From the NCBI GenBank assembly GCA_021732665.1, contig JAKFUL010000046.1:1-33411 (forward strand): a DNA stretch of 33,411 bases, read 5' to 3'. Origin of the DNA: Acetobacteraceae bacterium (GTDB lineage: Bacteria; Pseudomonadota; Alphaproteobacteria; Acetobacterales; Acetobacteraceae). The notes under the pieces are model-generated. The model saw nothing but the letters and a program-made list of their open reading frames with translations. It did not search any database and was not told where the DNA came from. Positions 27,410 through 33,411 of the stretch are shown piece by piece. Position numbers and translations under genes: made by a program. Every line of letters begins with the position of its first letter. Within the stretch, counting starts at the first letter, position 1.

Positions 27410-28162
27410 TTACAAGGCCTCCAGCGCATCGCCGACGGCGAAGCGACCTCCCTCGGTCACCACCGCATGCACGCCGAGATCGCGATGGCCGTAATGTTCG
27501 AAGAGCAGGGCTGGCACATCGCAATCGCGCTCGCCAGTGTCGAGGTTCACCTTGGTGGCCGGGCAGCGCACCGTCCGCTTGAACACGTTCAGCCGCGCGC
27601 TGCCCAGCAGCACATCCTGCCCGACCCAGCCGAATTCCGCCCAGGCCGGCAGGCCGGAGAAATAGACATTCGCCCGGAAGCGCAGCGGATCCAGCTTGCG
27701 GCCGATCTTCTGCTCGAATTCACGCAGGCTGTTGAGGTTGATCAGCGAGACCCCCTTCTTCACCTGATCGGTGAAATTGTGGCCGGGGACGTCGTGAAAG
27801 AGGGGCGTGCCGCGGGCTTCCTCGCCCAGGAATTCGGTGAGCCAGGCGGCGATGGCGGCACGGCCGGCGGGCGTGGTCGGGTCGGCCTGGATCGGCGCCT
27901 GGCCGGGGGCGGATAGGACCAGAAGCTGATCATGCGCGTCGAAACCGGCGCGGATCAGCACCACGCGGGGATGCGCCGCCATGCAGGCGAAATTGTATTT
28001 GGGAACGAATTTCGGGGCGGCGGGGTCGAAGGGCGCGTCGCCCTGGGCGAGGGCGAAGCGGCGGTCATGCGGAATGCATTGCCCGGCTTCCACGGCGATC
28101 TCGTCCAGCGCCTCGGGCGTGAGGCCCTTCACGGGGTAGCGGTAGAGGTGTTCGACACGCAT
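27410..28162 (-). CDS. MOSC domain-containing protein
   Basis: From the ATG at 28162 the protein has 250 residues. The N-terminal beta-barrel begins MRVEHLYRYPVKGLTPEAL, typical of MOSC proteins, with HDRRFALAQGD following. The MOSC core shows GVSLINLNSLREFEQKIG, PLRFRANVYFSGLPAW and the conserved cysteine segment NVFKRTVRCPATKVNLDTG. MOSC proteins handle sulfur or molybdenum cofactor; stand-alone members reduce N-hydroxylated compounds (YcbX, YiiM, mARC type) with a partner reductase, or are uncharacterised. No molybdenum genes lie nearby. Upstream in-frame sequence up to 28558 lacks family similarity and overlaps the divergent gene, so the 28162 start is chosen. Confidence 0.88.
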   Translation of the reverse strand: MRVEHLYRYPVKGLTPEALDEIAVEAGQCIPHDRRFALAQGDAPFDPAAPKFVPKYNFACMAAHPRVVLIRAGFDAHDQLLVLSAPGQAPIQADPTTPAGRAAIAAWLTEFLGEEARGTPLFHDVPGHNFTDQVKKGVSLINLNSLREFEQKIGRKLDPLRFRANVYFSGLPAWAEFGWVGQDVLLGSARLNVFKRTVRCPATKVNLDTGERDCDVPALLFEHYGHRDLGVHAVVTEGGRFAVGDALEAL

Positions 28163-28211
28163 GGGGCCAGGATAGCAGGATGGGCGGGGAAGGGCAGGGG
28201 GAAAGTTATCC

Positions 28212-28240
28212 TTGACTATTATCCTATTTAAGGTTAGGAT
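28212..28240 (+). promoter_or_regulatory. Strong sigma70-type promoter of the accessory island, with overlapping inverted repeat
   Basis: TTGACT (28212-28217) and TAGGAT (28235-28240) are separated by exactly 17 bases, close to the sigma70 consensus and in the most A/T-rich patch of the area. ATCCTA (28221-28226) pairs with TAGGAT (28235-28240), so the -10 element is one arm of an inverted repeat that could be an operator. ATTCC (28244-28248) and GGAAT (28257-28261) form a short hairpin that includes the AGGA ribosome-binding site of the gene starting at 28267. Confidence 0.65.
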
Positions 28241-28266
28241 GACATTCCATTTCTCAGGAATGAGTG

Positions 28267-29001
28267 ATGTCCCGGATCGTAAGAATAACCGAGAGCGATC
28301 TGCGCGGCGCGATCGCAGATGAGCGCTACTGGCGTGTTGGCCATCCGGAACGGAGTGCATTTCAAAGCTGGGTCGGGCAGGGATTTCGCGCCTTAAACCC
28401 AAGCGACGGAGAGGCCCGCAGCAGTGTCTGGGTGCGCGCCTACATGCGCGAGGGGCATATGGTGTCGGCGCATTGGCGCCGCGCGCCGGCCGGACATGCG
28501 CAGGAACGATCTGACTTGGCGGCCACGTCCTCCTTCGTTGAGCGTGCGGGCGACACAAACCTCCACCTGGCGAATTGGTGGTCCAGCCTCATCGCACGCA
28601 TTCCGCGTGGCCCTGCCGGTGGCCGAGGTGGCGGCGCGTCGCGCGGACGTACGGCGCCGCTGCCTCGCGAAAGACGGGTGGGAGCCGATGGTCGAGATGC
28701 GGTGCAGGACCTGCGCGATGAGAGCCGCTGGTCGCGCCCGCTGCGACGGGACGTCGACCAATGGGAGCGAGGTGGAGGGGAGGCCAGACGTGCGGCGGAT
28801 TTGCAGCGGTTGCGGCCCACTGGGGAAACTAACGTCACCCCGACCCGAGATGTCGTGCACCGTTTGCAGGATGGTCGCACAGCAACGACACGTCCCAGCA
28901 CATCGCCAGGATACGAGGGAAGACCAACCCTAGAAATTGGCTCACCCGATGGGAGCGCCAGGGCTTGGGGTAGCATCATCACCGACAAATTTCGCTATTG
29001 A
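28267..29001 (+). CDS. Hypothetical protein with conserved N-terminal segment; toxin-like context, C-terminal part possibly frameshifted
   Basis: The frame gives 244 residues. The first 75 (ESDLRGAIADERYWRVGHPE, then WVGQGFRAL, SSVWVRAYMREGHMVSAHWR) look like a real conserved segment that I associate with short N-terminal modules of secreted or phage-type proteins; I cannot name the domain. After about residue 80 the translation becomes rich in Arg and Gly, as expected for out-of-frame high-GC DNA. In the +1 frame, 28600-28720 has far more G/C-ending codons and three CxxC pairs, so a frameshift is possible. AGGA precedes the ATG at 28267 by 7 bases; a GTG at 28264 is an alternative. The stop (28999-29001) is 11 bases before the next ATG, whose ribosome-binding site begins at its last base, so it is the first gene of an operon with two paralogous small genes. 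Confidence 0.5.
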   Translation: MSRIVRITESDLRGAIADERYWRVGHPERSAFQSWVGQGFRALNPSDGEARSSVWVRAYMREGHMVSAHWRRAPAGHAQERSDLAATSSFVERAGDTNLHLANWWSSLIARIPRGPAGGRGGGASRGRTAPLPRERRVGADGRDAVQDLRDESRWSRPLRRDVDQWERGGGEARRAADLQRLRPTGETNVTPTRDVVHRLQDGRTATTRPSTSPGYEGRPTLEIGSPDGSARAWGSIITDKFRY

Positions 29002-29012
29002 GGAGAACTGCC

Positions 29013-29636
29013 ATGTACGATCCGCCAAATCCGGAAGATTACTTCAGCAGCAACGGGCTCGATGCCGAATTCCGACGAGCGGGCTCGCGCGAGCAACAGG
29101 TCAAACTGCTGAACGAGGCGTGTGAAATGCTTGAGGCTTTCCGAACACCGGGCGGTCTGCCTGGCTCGCGCTTTTCGAATGAATGGTTGGGTCATAACGG
29201 CTGGAAGGTGCAGATGGTCCCAAGCATTGGATACAAACTGCCCGGCGAGGAGTTGCTTGGGCCGCTGCTGCCAGCATTGCTTGGTCTCGGTGTCTCGAAA
29301 CTGTTCGGTGCATCTCTCTATCCGACCTTACCGAAGTTGTCACCGGTTTGGGAACTCGATTGGACAGAGGACCAATTGGATTATTTTTTTAACATCCACC
29401 GCTTCGGCTACCATATAGTCTGGGACGAAAAACGGCGTTTCGCCATCCATGGCAATGACGGCGATTACGATGTCTATGCAGGTCCAGAGGAATTTGTTCG
29501 TGCAGCGCTGCCTCCGTTCCTGATTGGCGCCGCCGCGACGCGCAAGAACGCGGAAGAGATTGGGTGGGAGCACGGCCCCGGCTGCATCGACAACATTCTC
29601 GAACACTACGCCCCCTTCATGCTTGACGACGATTGA
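29013..29636 (+). CDS. Hypothetical protein, first of two tandem paralogues (possible immunity protein)
   Basis: This 207-residue soluble protein has no signal peptide or membrane segment. The ATG at 29013 is preceded by AGGAG at 7 bases. Conserved blocks shared with the next gene are WLGHNGWKVQMVPS, FAIHGNDGDYDVYAGPEEFV, IGAAATRKNAEEI, and GPGCIDNILEHYAPFMLD at the C-terminus. I do not recognise the family. The size, acidic character, lower GC and position directly after a toxin-like gene fit an immunity protein of a polymorphic toxin system, but no function is shown by the sequence. The last 60 bases are nearly identical to those of the next gene, indicating tandem duplication. Confidence 0.8.
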   Translation: MYDPPNPEDYFSSNGLDAEFRRAGSREQQVKLLNEACEMLEAFRTPGGLPGSRFSNEWLGHNGWKVQMVPSIGYKLPGEELLGPLLPALLGLGVSKLFGASLYPTLPKLSPVWELDWTEDQLDYFFNIHRFGYHIVWDEKRRFAIHGNDGDYDVYAGPEEFVRAALPPFLIGAAATRKNAEEIGWEHGPGCIDNILEHYAPFMLDDD

Positions 29637-29707
29637 ACCGCGCCCAGCCCATGCCCATCCAGATCCTGGCGCTGCGCAACAAGAACAATCCGATAGAGCC
29701 AAACACC

Positions 29708-30325
29708 ATGACCCGTCAGTCTCAACAGGCTGCAAGTGCTGAGGTTTTGCCGTCGATGGGTAACCTCGGCCGCATGGGCAATGCCGAAGAACAATTGGCC
29801 TGGCAGGACCGCGCCTGGACGATGTTGGAGCCGTTCGTCACCAATGGCGGCTTCCTGCGGAATCGTTTGGCCAACACTTGGCTAGGCTCGCAGGGCTGGC
29901 GGGTCCAAATGGTACCGCACTACAAGTTGACTGGTTCGACGGCGGGATGGTTGGAGTCTCTGCTTCCTGGCTTGCGCCGGGCTGGTCATCGTTTTTTGTT
30001 AGGCACGGTTGTCGAGGAGGGGCTGGCACGACATTCGGCCGTGTGGAAACTCCCTATCGATGCAGACTCGATCGGCAGATTCTTCGAGGCTCACTACGCC
30101 GTCTTTCATATGGTGTTTCCGGCAGACCTCAGTTTTGCGGTCCATGCCAATGACGGTGATTATGCAATCGTTGCTGGTCCCGAGCCACTCGTCCGAAGCT
30201 TGCTCGCGCCAGTGGATATAGGCGCTGCAGCCACCGCGCGCGTTGTTGAGGATATCGAGGAAGAACACGGCCCCGGCTGCATGGACGGCATCCTCGAACA
30301 CTACGCCCCCTTCATGCTCGACTGA
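29708..30325 (+). CDS. Hypothetical protein, second of two tandem paralogues (possible immunity protein)
   Basis: From the ATG at 29708 the protein has 205 residues, matching the length of its upstream paralogue. In-frame starts at 29633 (TTG) and 29651 (ATG) would add 25 or 19 unmatched residues. Shared blocks are WLGSQGWRVQMVPHYKL, FAVHANDGDYAIVAGPEPLV, IGAAATARVVEDIEEEHG and GPGCMDGILEHYAPFMLD. The middle (residues about 75-115) has diverged strongly from the other copy, as happens in immunity genes adapting to different toxins. No ribosome-binding site is obvious, and 71 bases separate it from the first copy. Family not recognised; function inferred only from context. Confidence 0.8.
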   Translation: MTRQSQQAASAEVLPSMGNLGRMGNAEEQLAWQDRAWTMLEPFVTNGGFLRNRLANTWLGSQGWRVQMVPHYKLTGSTAGWLESLLPGLRRAGHRFLLGTVVEEGLARHSAVWKLPIDADSIGRFFEAHYAVFHMVFPADLSFAVHANDGDYAIVAGPEPLVRSLLAPVDIGAAATARVVEDIEEEHGPGCMDGILEHYAPFMLD

Positions 30326-30341
30326 TCGGTGTCGCCGCCCC

Positions 30342-30369
30342 CTTGAAGCCCCACCCCGCCGATCCCCAA
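30342..30369 (+). promoter_or_regulatory. Candidate heat-shock (RpoH) promoter of clpB
   Basis: CTTGAA (30342-30347), preceded by a run of C, and CCCCAA (30364-30369) are separated by 16 bases. This fits the RpoH pattern CCCTTGAA - 13 to 17 bases - CCCCATNT with one mismatch at the last position of the -10 core. It lies about 75 bases upstream of clpB, a classical RpoH target. Confidence 0.5.
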
Positions 30370-30445
30370 TTCCCTGTCATTGGAACGCACCCACGGGTTG
30401 CCGCGTTAGGGACCGGTGGGGCGGTTGCCTCGAAAGGGACCTGCC

Positions 30446-33040
<2,595 letters not shown>

Positions 33041-33073
33041 AATAAGGCGTTTTGGCGTCAAGCGCGGAACCCT

Positions 33074-33148
33074 GGTGAGGTGGTATGCGTCTATCGCATG
33101 ACACGGGGCTTTACAGTCCCGTGTCAGTCCCATAGATAGCCCCTCACC
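33074..33148 (+). other. Nested inverted repeats downstream of clpB, potential structured RNA or terminator
   Basis: Three sets of arms are nested: GGTGAGG (33074-33080) with CCTCACC (33142-33148), CTATC (33091-33095) with GATAG (33135-33139), and a 12-bp inner stem 33099-33110 with 33115-33126 (one G-U pair, loop TTAC). A competing small hairpin ATGCG/CGCAT (33085-33089, 33095-33099) also exists. It starts 34 bases after the clpB stop. It may be the clpB terminator, without an obvious T-tract, or a separate structured RNA. It cannot be folded as a canonical tRNA. Confidence 0.45.
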
Positions 33149-33292
33149 GACGAGGCGCCACGCCAACCGGTCCTGAAGCGGAGACGCTGCGGGGGTTGGG
33201 AGAGGCGCCTGTGCCGGTTCCGGTTCCCCTTGGGTGGGTGCCTGATTTGGAAGCGAAGGCTTCTGGATCGGGTGAGCCGGCTTCGTTGTTTT

Positions 33293-33309
33293 AAAACCGC
33301 ATCGGTTTT
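33293..33309. terminator. A-tract/T-tract hairpin, candidate bidirectional intrinsic terminator
   Basis: AAAACCG (33293-33299) and CGGTTTT (33303-33309) form a 7-bp stem with a CAT loop, followed by one more T. The GC core is only three pairs, so it would be a weak terminator by itself. Confidence 0.3.
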
Positions 33310-33411
33310 TCATGGAAGTTAAGAAGACTGCGTTGAGAGACGCTTGCTTCTGACGGCTGTGTGATTTGGCTGAAGTGTTCCGCGTTGAGTGGGATGCGTG
33401 GCTGGCGCTGG

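Larger units (their letters stand above)
33041..33411. other. Region after clpB without a recognised gene
   Basis: These 371 bases contain no reading frame I consider coding; the short minus-strand frames are Pro/Arg-rich and lack ribosome-binding sites. The region holds the nested repeats at 33074-33148 and a small hairpin at 33293-33309. The last 90 bases change to a G/T-rich, non-coding style that recalls the leader of ribosomal RNA operons in this group, but no 16S sequence or boxA is visible before the window ends. Confidence 0.4.

Noticed and set aside
33074..33148. tRNA gene, suggested by a 7-bp closing stem and about 75-nt length
   Set aside because: No T-arm with TTCRA loop, no proper D-arm, and the central stem is 12 bp with a 4-base loop instead of an anticodon arm.

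Overview
The window is high-GC DNA from an alphaproteobacterium. The gene order glyQ - glyS - ppdK, a Bug/TctC solute-binding protein, the codon choice and the protein styles point to Rhodospirillales, probably Acetobacteraceae (Roseomonas-like). This is inferred from gene style and order; no rRNA is present to confirm it.

Left part, 1-14.7 kb, is catabolic and housekeeping. A leftward operon encodes a two-subunit Rieske ring-hydroxylating oxygenase followed by a hydantoinase A-type protein that runs off the left edge. A small rightward PIG-L-like protein has lost its metal-binding motifs. A second leftward operon holds glyQ, a VapBC toxin-antitoxin pair, glyS and ppdK, so the toxin-antitoxin module sits between the two subunits of glycyl-tRNA synthetase. 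GlyS carries an extra block of about 140 residues inside a stretch of visibly lower GC. A rightward pair (ketosteroid-isomerase-like protein and DHCW-type cupin) starts divergently from glyQ. It converges on a leftward operon of asparaginase, Bug-family binding protein and a lipoprotein with a C13/caspase-like His-Cys dyad. A leftward hotdog thioesterase follows.

Central part, 15.3-27.25 kb, is a tightly packed rightward cluster: a GT4 glycosyltransferase (frameshifted in a G7 tract), one giant single-module reducing polyketide synthase (KS-AT-DH-cMT-like-ER-KR-ACP, no thioesterase), a PLP-dependent alpha-oxoamine synthase, a formyltransferase and a KpsS/KpsC-like capsule protein. The layout resembles the rkp-1 (RkpA/RkpG/RkpJ) K-antigen region of Sinorhizobium. 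It suggests that a polyketide-type acyl chain is released by condensation with an amino acid, giving an aminoketone (sphingoid-like) lipid connected to surface polysaccharide. The formyltransferase and glycosyltransferase would be additional tailoring steps.

Right part, 27.3-33.4 kb: a leftward MOSC protein, then a lower-GC accessory island with its own strong promoter. The island holds a possible decayed toxin-like gene and two tandem paralogous small genes, an arrangement like a toxin with duplicated immunity genes. It is followed by clpB behind a plausible heat-shock promoter. The last 370 bases contain no gene but do contain nested inverted repeats able to form a long structured RNA.
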